From: Shewanella frigidimarina
GTDB taxonomy: Bacteria > Pseudomonadota > Gammaproteobacteria > Enterobacterales > Shewanellaceae
Length of the DNA: 64,000 nucleotides
NCBI RefSeq assembly: GCF_003797125.1
Contig: NZ_RKKE01000009.1
Span: 1-64,000, forward strand
Direction: 5' to 3'
Positions 9,861-19,109 of the stretch are shown one piece after another (within the stretch, counting starts at the first letter, position 1; each line of letters opens with the position of its first letter). The position numbers and the translations under genes are program-made. The notes below the pieces were generated by a model. The model was not told where the DNA came from, did no database searches, and saw only the letters and a program-made list of their open reading frames with translations.

Positions 9861-9871
9861 GTTATTTCAGC

Positions 9872-9900
9872 AAAAATGCCCTCATGATGAGGGCATTTTT
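9872..9900 (+). terminator. terminator of selD-selU
   Basis: AAAAATGCCCTCA and TGAGGGCATTTTT pair with a short loop. The flanking A and T runs make it potentially bidirectional, though cysQ on the other strand points away. The 215 bp from 9901 to 10115 hold nothing I recognise. Confidence 0.9.
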
Positions 9901-10115
9901 ATGTGTATCTCACCAAATTCAGTATTGAAATCAACATAAATCTGGTCACAGTAGTTCAAGACTCACTGTTATTAACGGGTAAAACTGCACACAGCCATCA
10001 CGACTTACATCACGTGTTTAATGTCGTTGCCAAGTATATGATTAATAAATTGACCTATGTTTAAAAAAACAACACATCAAAAAATCAATTAATCTTCATT
10101 GAAAATATAAACAAA

Positions 10116-10925
10116 CTAATTAGTTAACAATATATCCCACGGGAGATTTGCACTGCCTACAACAATAAAATTTGGGTTTTCGAGTGTTTCACGCTCATTG
10201 TAGGTCATAGGCTGTAAATTAATATCAATCAGTGCACCGCCTGCTTCTTCAATAATGATCTGCGCAGCACCGGTGTCCCATTCCCCAGTAGGTCCTAAGC
10301 GTACATAGCAATCAGCACGTCCTTCGGCCACTAAACAACTTTTTAATGCTGCACCACCCATCACCACTAACTCACAATGATTAGGTTTATTGAGTAACTT
10401 TAAAACTGATTGCGGATCTTGACGACGACTGACCGCTAAACGTAAATTCTCTGGTTCATCACCGGTTAATTGTTTACTGGTGATACGTATCTCGTTCTTA
10501 CCATCACGCTTATAAGCACCTAGCCCGGCTATTGCGTAATAACACACCTTAGTCATCGGCACATAAACCACTCCCATAATAGGACGGTTATGTTCAACTA
10601 AGGCAATAATCACAGAAAAATCACCACTACCCGCAATAAACTCACCCGTGCCATCTAATGGATCAACTAACCAATAGCGTTTCCATGTTTCACGGACACT
10701 TAATGGAATATCTGCAGCTTCCTCACTTAAAATAGGAATATCAGGCGTTAGCTCCGCTAACTGGCGGCAAATAATATCGTGCGCGGCTAAATCGGCAGAC
10801 GTGACAGGAGTATTGTCGGACTTAATTTCGCGCTTGAAGTTACCTTTAAGGTAAATATCACGAATTTTTTGCCCAGCTTCCGTTGCGATGTCTATAACTT
10901 GCTCAATTACATCTTCTGGCTTCAT
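10116..10925 (-). CDS. cysQ: 3'(2'),5'-bisphosphate nucleotidase
   Basis: It hydrolyses PAP (adenosine 3',5'-bisphosphate), the by-product of sulfate assimilation and acyl-carrier phosphopantetheinylation. This 269-residue inositol-monophosphatase-fold enzyme shows EEAAD, the metal-binding WLVDPLDGTGEF motif, and GEWDTGAAQIIIEEAGG. The ATG at 10925 is chosen because GGAG lies five bases upstream; an upstream in-frame codon at 10964 would add 13 unlikely residues. nudE is next upstream on the same strand, about 115 bp away. Confidence 0.93.
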   Translation of the reverse strand: MKPEDVIEQVIDIATEAGQKIRDIYLKGNFKREIKSDNTPVTSADLAAHDIICRQLAELTPDIPILSEEAADIPLSVRETWKRYWLVDPLDGTGEFIAGSGDFSVIIALVEHNRPIMGVVYVPMTKVCYYAIAGLGAYKRDGKNEIRITSKQLTGDEPENLRLAVSRRQDPQSVLKLLNKPNHCELVVMGGAALKSCLVAEGRADCYVRLGPTGEWDTGAAQIIIEEAGGALIDINLQPMTYNERETLENPNFIVVGSANLPWDILLTN

Positions 10926-11041
10926 TATTACTCCAATTGCTGGATTCGATAAAGATGACCTCACAAGGACATCAATAAATAAGGCTATTGCCTATTCGAT
11001 GTTGCTGTTTAATGACTAACTCAATACCACTAGTGAATAAT

Positions 11042-11629
11042 CTATTTTACGCCGTTGACTTCATTTGTAAGATTATCTGTTGGTTTATTGAGATATTGCT
11101 GAGTTAAAAAAAGCGCACTAACACTACGAGATTCTGAAAAATCAACATTTTCGAGTAATAACTGCCAATCCGATAATGGCCAAGGGATCACGTCTATTGG
11201 CTCAGGCTCATCCCCTTCTAAACGGCTAGGGTACAGTTTTTCAGCGACAAAAATATGCATTTTGCTGGAAAAGTAGCCTGGCGCAAGTGATAACTCTTTT
11301 AGATGAGTCAATTGATAACTGCCAAAACCAATTTCTTCTTGGAGCTCACGATTAGCGGCTTCAACTGCTGTTTCGCCAGGGTCTATCAACCCTTTAGGAA
11401 AACCGAGCTCATAATTATCAGTGCCGGCTGCGTATTCACTAGCTAATAGTAAATTACCTTGATGAATAGGCACAATCATCACAGCACCTCTGCTACCGCC
11501 CTTCATTCTTTCATATTGACGCTCTACGCCATTAGAAAACTTAAGGTGTACCTGCTCGATTTGAAACAGTCTGCTTTTGGCAACAATTTCAGTATGCAGG
11601 ATTTCCGGCTTTTTATGCCGCTGTGTCAT
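11042..11629 (-). CDS. nudE: ADP compounds hydrolase NudE (Nudix)
   Basis: A 195-residue Nudix hydrolase, expected to cleave ADP-ribose, NADH and Ap(n)A. The Nudix box is complete (GLIDPGETAVEAANRELQEE and following residues), and the N-terminal KPEILHTEIVAKSRLF segment is typical of NudE. The ATG at 11629 is chosen because GAGG lies five bases upstream; the frame stays open for 18 more codons. In enterobacteria nudE also lies close to yrfG, hslR and hslO, as here. Confidence 0.92.
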   Translation of the reverse strand: MTQRHKKPEILHTEIVAKSRLFQIEQVHLKFSNGVERQYERMKGGSRGAVMIVPIHQGNLLLASEYAAGTDNYELGFPKGLIDPGETAVEAANRELQEEIGFGSYQLTHLKELSLAPGYFSSKMHIFVAEKLYPSRLEGDEPEPIDVIPWPLSDWQLLLENVDFSESRSVSALFLTQQYLNKPTDNLTNEVNGVK

Positions 11630-11788
11630 TGAAGCCTCGTCAAATGATGTGATGTTCACAAAGGTCAATCTTATACCAAACACAAAAAATATGTGACCTG
11701 TTTTTACCCCTATAAAACGCCTAAAACAGCGATAAAAAGTGATAATACAAGCTAATAACGACTCAAAACAGCGATAGAATTATGACAT

Positions 11789-11842
11789 AAAAAATATCCC
11801 CTTATCTAAGCATTAGAAATAACATGCTGATAAGAGGATATA
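11789..11842 (-). terminator. terminator of the giant surface protein gene
   Basis: On the minus strand, ATATCC TCTTATC A GCAT and ATGC TTA GATAAG GGGATAT form a long, slightly imperfect stem followed by six T, 14 bp after the stop codon at 11857. Confidence 0.82.
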
Positions 11843-11856
11843 AAAACCACTAAAGA

Positions 11857-14800
11857 TTAAAACTGATAGCGAAGGTTTAATTGATAACTCAAAATATCGT
11901 TAGGTGCCAAAGCAATATAATCAATGCCCAAACCTGCTGACCAATTGCGAGTAAATTGATAATCTAAATGCATGCCGGTGTACCAATCTGTACCATCAAA
12001 CTTAGTCGTTAACGTTTGCCCTTGAGAGTAACTTTTGACTTCAGACTCCCACACTAACACCCCTACAGGCACGGAAAATCGCCATCCATCATGCTCTACT
12101 AAACTCAAGTCGACACCCACATTGAATCCTGTAGGTAATATTGGCGACACGGATTTGAATAACTCATGATATTGGTCAGTATTTAAACTCTCGCCACTTA
12201 TCTGCGTAGAGCCTTCACCAAAATCGATATATCCAAGCTCAAAAGCAAGTACTGAATTAACTTGATAGCCGATACTGAAGCCAAAGCTCGTATCGGATTT
12301 ATCGAAGGCCTCTATCTGTCCTGTTGGGATTTCCCGCTGTAACTCTGCTTGGGTATTTACGGATTCGCTAAAACCAACAACAGCATCCAAATACCAAGGT
12401 GATACCGAAGATGATCCTTGGGCTTGAACATGGCTCGAGCTGGCCAGCAACACCACTAAACCCAATGATAAAACCTTATAATATTTAAAACCGCTCTCCG
12501 GTTTGAGACGCAGCATTATCACCAACAATAGCAAACCACTCCAAAGCCAGTGCATGCTACCGCCACTTGACTCATTTTCGACCACTTGAGCCTGATAAGC
12601 CTTCACTGTAACCATTACGTTCGCAGTAGCCTCGCCACCTTCACCGTCACTAATGGTATAACTCACGGTATCAACACCTTCAAAACCAGTTATTGGGGTA
12701 TAACGGATTTTGTTGTTTTCAATCATTACGCTACCTTGCTGTGCACTAACTGCAATCACGCTTAATGTTTGATTGTCAGCATCAGTATCATTACTCAACA
12801 CATCCAATATCAATGTGGTTTTATCATCAGTACTGGCCATATCATCCACTGCTATTGGGGCTCTATTCGCCACAACAGTCACGGTTAACTTGCTGCTACC
12901 AGTCCCACCTTTACCATCACTGATGCTATACACCAATACATCTGTCCCAATGAAATCTTCCGCTGGTAAGTAACTTATTTGCTGATTATCCAACACCTCT
13001 GCAGTACCAAACTGGCTAATGACTTGCTTCACCGTCAAGGTATCGCCATCAGCGTCACTGTCGTTCGCCAGCACATCAATTTCAATGCCCTGATTAACTG
13101 GCACTGTAACTGCATCGGCAATCGCAAGGGGCAATGCATTACCGTTGAGCATAACCGCTACCCCACCCGGATCTACTATGGTGCCATTGGCGATACCATC
13201 ATCATCATTCGGACCACCATCTTCTATGGTTAGTTGCACACACCAGTGCCCTTCAGTTAATCCCGCCAGCCATTCAGCAGCGCCTGGTGGAGGACAATAA
13301 CCGGAGTTACCTGCACTAGACATCACTTCGTTGTTGGCGTTGGACACAAAGTCTTGCCAGCTACCGCGTACAAATTTGCGATACACGGCATTTGTGGGGA
13401 CGGGTAATGTTTGAGGAATAACGACTCTCACACTGTCGCCTTGTTTAGGTAAATCCGTGAGTTCAAAATCAAACAGACCACCGAGATTATCCGCTTGTAG
13501 ATCGTCAATTAAATCATCTTCTTGAACTTCGATACCATCACTACCGTTTAGCTGCGCAGTATTACCCAAGCGCAAACAAACTCCTGATTGGCTCTCGGCA
13601 AGGAAAAGCGATTGGTCATTGTTTTGCTCTTGCAGCACGTTACATTCATTAATCGCATCAAGGTAATCCGCAATACCATCATTATCGGTATCAGCAAAAC
13701 CTTCTTGATCATCAGGTATTAAATCACCATCAGAATCATCACCAGTAAGTATTGGTAATGCAGCTTTGACCAGCAAGGTTAATTGCACTGTTGTCGATAA
13801 TTCAGGAATACCATCATCAGTCACTACAACACTAATTGGGTAATTACCCTCATCAAGCTCACTTGGGTCAAAATAACTTCCCTGTTCGTCGCTTTCTAAT
13901 ATCAAGGTACCTGTAGACCAAACCTCCGAGAGATTATCTTGTACATTAGCATCGCGAGTGCGCGCTTTAAGATACACCTTGCCTTCTTGCTTACTCACTT
14001 GACTGCGCAGTTCATCTGATTGCGTCACCTGAATACTGGCCTGCGGAGCAATATTGGCTTCAGTGATTAATAACCGTGTTTCATGTTGTCCACTGAGATT
14101 CAGGCTTGGGTCTAAGCTGATAATCAACTCTTCATCTGCTTCTGTTATGCCATCATCGAACACATTGACGCTAAAGCTTGCGCTTAAACCTGAAGTAATT
14201 TCAAACACACCATCCACTAAGTCATGGTCATTAGCATCGCTACTACCAGACACTGTATAAGGAATACTCACGGGGTACTGCACTGATATGCCATTTAAGT
14301 ACACACTAAATTGCACCTCACCACCTTCCGCAACCACCTGATTTCGACTAATCGAAATCAAAGGATTCACCGTCACTTTTTGAGATTTAATTGAGCTGAG
14401 ACCTTGGCTATCAGTCGCTTGCCAATAGGCTAAGTGTTCGCTTGGTGCAAATAATTGTTGAGTATTGACTAAAGATACCGCCAATTTATTACCCGCTTTA
14501 TCTACTGCTTTAGCAACGCCTAATTTAATATTAGTGAACAACCCGGTCGCATTCGCGGTAATGTCCTCAGGCACGGTAATCACAGGCGCATCCGCAGAGC
14601 CTTCTCCTGTAATAAGCAGCTGGACTTTGGCATTGCTTCTGCCTTTTTGACCATCAGAGATGGTGTAACGCAAGGTTACAGGACCGACAAAATCAGTAGG
14701 TGCTTGATACTTAAGCTGCGACGCCACTACTTGTACACTACCCACATCGGCAGCTGCACCATCAATGATCAAAATATCGCCATCAACGTCGGTATCATTA

Positions 14801-17800
14801 TCAAGTACAGCAATGGTATAACTGCTATCTGTTGATGCACTTTGACTATAACTGTCATCCACAGCCTGAGGTTCATCATTAATTGGATTAACTTTGATAC
14901 TCACCAAACCAGGTTGTGAACTTAGCTCGGCATCTTTGGCAATAAAACTCACGCTATCATCACCATTAAAATCGGCCTCTGGTGTGTATAACCAAACCGA
15001 TCCATGCTTGTCTAACTTACCTGATGTTGGTTGAGTTAAAACCTCAAAACTGAGGACATCGTTTTCAGGATCGGTGGCACTAAAGCTAATACTCAATGAG
15101 CCATCTTCGTCTAATGTGACACTGGTGTCGCTCGCAACCGGAGCACTATTGGTCGCATTAACGTCCAAAGTAAATGCTTGCGTCGCAAATAAACCTGCGG
15201 CATCGGTTACTTTTAATTCAACAGCATGGCTACCAATATTCTCTTTACTAGGCACACCAGTTAAATTACCTGTTGTCGTATTAAGGCTTAACCAAATAGG
15301 TATGTTTACAGCACTATAGGTGAGAGTATCGCCAACGGTATCCACAGCTGTCAGTGTGTAGCTATAACTTGCACCTTGATCAACGTTCAATATTGGACTC
15401 GAATTAATCACTGGAGCACCATTAGGTGTCACGCTGTTAGAGGCACTCGACGCGGCACTAGTGCCCGAAGAGCTTTTAGCCGTGACACTAAAGGTATAAG
15501 CGGTGCCATTGGTTAGCCCCAATACTGTTAATGGTGAGCCTGCACCGCTGGCGGTCAGACTACCTGGGGTTGAGGTCACTGTATAACCCGTAATAGTTGC
15601 ACCACCATTATTCGTTGGAGGCGTAAAACTCACTGTTGCTTGGGTATCTCCGGCTACTGCAGTACCTATACTCGGCACTCCCGCTACGACTGCATTAACA
15701 TCAAACGTCTGACTCACTTGCGCTGCTGCTGAATAAGCCGCATTACCAGCCTGGTTAGCATTAATCGTACAGCTTCCTGTCGTGACAAAACTCAAGGCCC
15801 CGCCACTGCTGATAGTACACACCCCGGAAGTCGATGAGGTAAAGCTTGGTGTTAAGCTTGAGCTGACACTCGCTACCAACGTTGGCATAGTGCCAAAATT
15901 TTGTGCTCCTGGATTAGTAAAAGTAATAGTTTGCAGAGCCTGAGGAATGACACTGTTAGAGCTTACCGAAGCCACACTACTACCAGCAGAATTGGTTGCC
16001 GTGACACTAAAGGTATAGACCGTACCATTAGTCAAGCCTGTTACAATTAATGGAGAAGAAGCACCACTAGCAGTAAAGCCTCCAGGACTAGAGGTAACTG
16101 TATAACCTGTTATCACCGCACCACCATTATTAGTTGGCGCGGTAAAGCTAACACTCGCCTCACCAATACCTGCTACTACAGTACCTATAATAGGCGCATC
16201 CGACACTGTTGCAGCATTACTCACAGTGATACCGTTACCTGTCAAATCAGCGATATTAATCGCAAGATCTGCACCTGTATTCCAGTCTTCTGCTGCTGCA
16301 ATATTATAAGTTACAGCGCCCGTTGAACTAGTACCATTTTTATTGAGACGACTGATTAATTCGTTTTTATCAGTACTATTAAGAGTAACTGAAAAACTAC
16401 TGCCATTGGTAATTTCAACGCTATTTGAAGTTAAGGTATGACTGCTCGCGTCACCCGTGAGGGTGAATTTGGAGATGTCGATATCATTTCCCCCCCCAGT
16501 TTTACTCAACAATCCGCTACCAGTGACCACTAACATCCCGGTACTTACATCATAAGTTGCACTGCTAATGGAAGGCGAAGGGACATTCGATACAGTAACG
16601 CCATTTGAGGCATCTGCAATATTGCCACCAGTGATTTCACTATTCCAATCATCCGCTGCGGCTAAATTGTAAGTCGTGCCGCTAGTGGAGCTATTGCCGT
16701 TTTTATTGAAAATGGTCTCAACCACGCCATAATCAGTGGTATTTAAGGTAACGGAAAATGAACTTGTGCTCGAAGTTTCAACATCAGGAGACGTCAACGT
16801 ATAGGTCGCACCACCTTCAGCGGTAAGGGTTAACAGACTAACGCTAATATCATTGTTAGCGCCAGGCAGGCCAACTAAATTGGTACCTGTGGCGGTGAGT
16901 ATATGGGTACTGCTATCGTAAGTCGCTGAGGTAATGGTAGGTGCACTCACATTACTGACTGTGATGCCATTGCCAGTTAAATCTGCTGGCGAAGATTTTG
17001 TAACATTCCAGTTAGCTGCTGCAGCCAAGTTATAAACGCTTCCGTTAATAGCATCGAAACCGTTTTGATTTAATAAACCATTAATAGCCAGTTTATCAGC
17101 AGCATTTAACGTAACAGAGAAGGCACTTGAGCTACTGGCTGTTACATTAGAGCTAGTCAGGGTATAAGTGTCATCATTGCGACCAGTTAACGTCAGTTTA
17201 CTCACATCAATAGCGTCGCCAGCAGTCATACTAGGCGCTGTAACAGCCAATATTCCAGTATTGGCATCATAGTTAGCACTGGTAATACTCGGGGGAGCGG
17301 TAACAGTAAACACTAAGTTATCAAGACCATTTCTCCAGCCCGAAGCGGAATAGGAATAAGTTAATGATGTAACTCCGACCCAAGTAGAGGGGGTGTGGGT
17401 CGTAACACTTCCCGCAAGCGCGCCGTCGTTATCTGCGATGCTAAAAGCTGTGCCAATATTGGGCGTCAGCACATAATGGTTGCCTGTTGAGTTATTAGTA
17501 AACTCTGCGATTTGAATCGAAGATATGGTGATTGGGACATTAAATGTCACAGTATAAGTATCGGAACCGCCCATGACGCCTGGGTCTAGAAAGCCTGAGG
17601 ATACACCATTGAGATTACCGCCATCGGAACGTGTGGCCGTCAAAGTCGTAGTGCCATCATCGGCGGTTGTCATTACTGTCGGAGTTCCTCCGCCTGTGTA
17701 TATTGACATAGTGAATTTAGCAGCCAAAAGCTGATTAGAGCAAAGAAACAATGGCAAGATAAGCAGCCACCGAGAAAATAATGTAAATTGGTATTGTCTC

Positions 17801-17874
17801 TTCTCTACAACCCTGTTTTTTCTATTGGTCGACGGAAAAAGCGACCAATAAAAGTTTTTTTGTAGAATATTCAT
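11857..17874 (-). CDS. 2005-residue multidomain surface protein with GlyGly-CTERM-like signal and C-terminal outer-membrane barrel
   Basis: Start ATG 17874 has AAGGGA five bases upstream. Domains in order: N-terminal signal (hydrophobic 37-52, cut near LLAA); a beta-rich domain 55-190; three tandem modules of about 115 residues (195-309, 312-431, 434-555); two fibronectin-III-like domains flanking an MBG-like Ig; a putative-Ig; two cadherin-like/tandem-95 repeats; a HYR-like segment; Calx-beta; Asp-rich calcium motifs (DSDGD, DTDNDG); a domain like 'choice-of-anchor U' (GPNDDDGIANGTIVDPGG); two more cadherin-like repeats. Then comes SSGGS plus a hydrophobic segment and basic residues (1769-1792), like a GlyGly-CTERM sorting signal. 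The frame continues through a second signal-like segment ending HVQAQ into a barrel of about 185 residues ending in Phe. Likely a secreted adhesin or scaffold. The function is unknown and it may be two genes fused. Confidence 0.85.
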   Translation of the reverse strand: MNILQKNFYWSLFPSTNRKNRVVEKRQYQFTLFSRWLLILPLFLCSNQLLAAKFTMSIYTGGGTPTVMTTADDGTTTLTATRSDGGNLNGVSSGFLDPGVMGGSDTYTVTFNVPITISSIQIAEFTNNSTGNHYVLTPNIGTAFSIADNDGALAGSVTTHTPSTWVGVTSLTYSYSASGWRNGLDNLVFTVTAPPSITSANYDANTGILAVTAPSMTAGDAIDVSKLTLTGRNDDTYTLTSSNVTASSSSAFSVTLNAADKLAINGLLNQNGFDAINGSVYNLAAAANWNVTKSSPADLTGNGITVSNVSAPTITSATYDSSTHILTATGTNLVGLPGANNDISVSLLTLTAEGGATYTLTSPDVETSSTSSFSVTLNTTDYGVVETIFNKNGNSSTSGTTYNLAAADDWNSEITGGNIADASNGVTVSNVPSPSISSATYDVSTGMLVVTGSGLLSKTGGGNDIDISKFTLTGDASSHTLTSNSVEITNGSSFSVTLNSTDKNELISRLNKNGTSSTGAVTYNIAAAEDWNTGADLAINIADLTGNGITVSNAATVSDAPIIGTVVAGIGEASVSFTAPTNNGGAVITGYTVTSSPGGFTASGASSPLIVTGLTNGTVYTFSVTATNSAGSSVASVSSNSVIPQALQTITFTNPGAQNFGTMPTLVASVSSSLTPSFTSSTSGVCTISSGGALSFVTTGSCTINANQAGNAAYSAAAQVSQTFDVNAVVAGVPSIGTAVAGDTQATVSFTPPTNNGGATITGYTVTSTPGSLTASGAGSPLTVLGLTNGTAYTFSVTAKSSSGTSAASSASNSVTPNGAPVINSSPILNVDQGASYSYTLTAVDTVGDTLTYSAVNIPIWLSLNTTTGNLTGVPSKENIGSHAVELKVTDAAGLFATQAFTLDVNATNSAPVASDTSVTLDEDGSLSISFSATDPENDVLSFEVLTQPTSGKLDKHGSVWLYTPEADFNGDDSVSFIAKDAELSSQPGLVSIKVNPINDEPQAVDDSYSQSASTDSSYTIAVLDNDTDVDGDILIIDGAAADVGSVQVVASQLKYQAPTDFVGPVTLRYTISDGQKGRSNAKVQLLITGEGSADAPVITVPEDITANATGLFTNIKLGVAKAVDKAGNKLAVSLVNTQQLFAPSEHLAYWQATDSQGLSSIKSQKVTVNPLISISRNQVVAEGGEVQFSVYLNGISVQYPVSIPYTVSGSSDANDHDLVDGVFEITSGLSASFSVNVFDDGITEADEELIISLDPSLNLSGQHETRLLITEANIAPQASIQVTQSDELRSQVSKQEGKVYLKARTRDANVQDNLSEVWSTGTLILESDEQGSYFDPSELDEGNYPISVVVTDDGIPELSTTVQLTLLVKAALPILTGDDSDGDLIPDDQEGFADTDNDGIADYLDAINECNVLQEQNNDQSLFLAESQSGVCLRLGNTAQLNGSDGIEVQEDDLIDDLQADNLGGLFDFELTDLPKQGDSVRVVIPQTLPVPTNAVYRKFVRGSWQDFVSNANNEVMSSAGNSGYCPPPGAAEWLAGLTEGHWCVQLTIEDGGPNDDDGIANGTIVDPGGVAVMLNGNALPLAIADAVTVPVNQGIEIDVLANDSDADGDTLTVKQVISQFGTAEVLDNQQISYLPAEDFIGTDVLVYSISDGKGGTGSSKLTVTVVANRAPIAVDDMASTDDKTTLILDVLSNDTDADNQTLSVIAVSAQQGSVMIENNKIRYTPITGFEGVDTVSYTISDGEGGEATANVMVTVKAYQAQVVENESSGGSMHWLWSGLLLLVIMLRLKPESGFKYYKVLSLGLVVLLASSSHVQAQGSSSVSPWYLDAVVGFSESVNTQAELQREIPTGQIEAFDKSDTSFGFSIGYQVNSVLAFELGYIDFGEGSTQISGESLNTDQYHELFKSVSPILPTGFNVGVDLSLVEHDGWRFSVPVGVLVWESEVKSYSQGQTLTTKFDGTDWYTGMHLDYQFTRNWSAGLGIDYIALAPNDILSYQLNLRYQF
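12418..12564 (-). other. junction: GlyGly-CTERM-like segment followed by signal-peptide-like segment
   Basis: The codons read GGS, then WLWSGLLLLVIML, then RLKPESGFKYYK, then VLSLGLVVLLASSSHVQA and Q. The first part fits a rhombosortase substrate tail (Gly-rich, membrane helix, basic end); the second fits a signal peptide with cleavage after A-Q-A type residues. An internal ATG (12514-12516) preceded by GGTGATA could start a separate barrel protein of about 219 residues. There is no stop codon between the two parts. Confidence 0.7.
16210..17292 (-). repeat. three tandem ~115-residue modules in the giant protein
   Basis: Each module begins P(S/T)I(T/S)SA(N/T)YD and carries a TLTLTG-like strand, SxSSFSVTLN, an (L/F)NKNG-type turn, YNLAAAxDWN and ends GITVSN or GVTVSN. 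The modules are clearly homologous but diverged, so the duplication is not recent. Confidence 0.8.
16490..16497 (-). repeat. G8 homopolymer inside the giant gene
   Basis: The coding strand carries eight consecutive G (codons GGG GGG GGA within TGGGND of the third module). The aligned positions of the other two modules have no such run. A one-base change would frameshift the protein after about residue 462. Confidence 0.85.
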
Positions 17875-17880
17875 TTGCAT

Positions 17881-18366
17881 CCCTTAAACTTAGATTGATT
17901 ATTATTTATAAAGTAATACAGCTTTTACTACACACGCCTTGTATTTTTTATTGAAACACGATTGGCGACAACCAACATAACTACATGATTGTAAATATTA
18001 AAAATTAAATATTACTTTATTAAAACTTATGATGGAGTCACGCTATTAAGTAAAAAGTGTTCAATGACTCCTTAGAGTATTTATGATTAAGCTAATTAAC
18101 CTTGACTGTTTTAAACGTCATAACTTCTGAAACCAAGCGTAAAAATAGAGACCTAGAGTTATCGATAATGAGTCCCTTGCAATTTACTACCTACCACCAG
18201 TAAAAAAATACAATGAGACGAGTGATACAATTGTAGTAAAAAAAACAACATTGTAACCTTTAGGTAACAGGAATATACATTAGAATATGCTTATCATAAA
18301 GTAGACCAACATCAAAAAACCTTCTTTTAATCTTCTACCTTTCAATCTTATTCTCAATATCAATCA
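17881..18366. other. AT-rich intergenic region upstream of the giant gene
   Basis: About 490 bp without a convincing coding frame. It presumably holds the promoter of the giant gene, but I see no clear -35/-10 pair. A weak inverted repeat GGAGTCA/TGACTCC (18034-18040 and 18065-18071) has no T run and no assigned role. Confidence 0.5.
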
Positions 18367-18394
18367 CATACATACATACATACATACATACATA
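18367..18394. repeat. tetranucleotide microsatellite (CATA)7
   Basis: Seven perfect copies of CATA, with a further CA before them. They lie six bases beyond the stop codon of the broken GNAT gene and about 490 bp upstream of the giant gene. Confidence 0.95.
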
Positions 18395-18400
18395 ATTGCA

Positions 18401-18860
18401 CTACATACTTCCATGAGTGTCTGACACGCCTATAAGATTAAATCCTTGTCGAAGGTAAAGCGCTTTTGCTCTTGGATTGTCTAGCGCGACAGACAAGCAA
18501 ATAGGGACCTGCCGTACCTTGGTATCATATTTAAGCGCTTCTAAAACCGCTGAACAAATGCCTTTACTGCGCGCCTCTGGAGCGCAAACCAAATCAACAA
18601 GGTGCAAACATTCTGGATTAATCGCTAAGGCCTGCTTGGCGGCATAGAATATAATCCCTTGAACTAGGAAACTGGCTTTTATAGGACATTTGTTGCAGTT
18701 GATATTGCTGCTGCAATATCAGATCCACTGCTGTTTGGGGTAAACCAAGCTGATTGAAATCGCTGCGAGTAGCATGAAACAGCTCTGCCATGATAAATAC
18801 GTCATCATCACTAGCTGGGCGTACACTGAAATTCAATAGCGGGTTTAGCTGATTTAACAT
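18401..18860 (-). pseudogene. GNAT-family acetyltransferase, frameshifted
   Basis: The N-terminal part (18860 down to 18618, ATG start, NFSVRPASDDDVFIMAELF) and the C-terminal part (to 18401; HLVDLVCAPEARSKGICSAVLEAL, then NPRAKALYLRQGFNLIG) are two halves of one GNAT acetyltransferase in different frames. The acetyl-CoA loop is readable as RSKGIC. The frame is lost around 18617-18645, where the first half runs into TAA. The joined product would be about 150 residues, slightly short, which suggests a small deletion. A sequencing error is the main alternative. Confidence 0.75.
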
Positions 18861-19109
18861 TAATACCTACCAACGGATGACAAGGTTAGCAATTGATTGT
18901 AGCTGGCTGATAATGCCACGATGCAACTCGTTTGAATTTAGCCACAAGCAAATATTTTAATAACCATGGTTAACAAGAGTTATACATTTAGGCCCTGATC
19001 TTTGCAGTATCAAAGTGGTGCCATAAATGTTAAAAACTAACTTCAAGGCTAGTACAAGTAGAGATAACCACAAGTGATTGCAATGCTTTTTTCTGCAAAG
19101 GATTAATTG

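Noticed and set aside
18367-18394. The CATA run as a CRISPR or attachment site
   Set aside because: There is no spacer structure, integrase gene or tRNA; it is a simple microsatellite.
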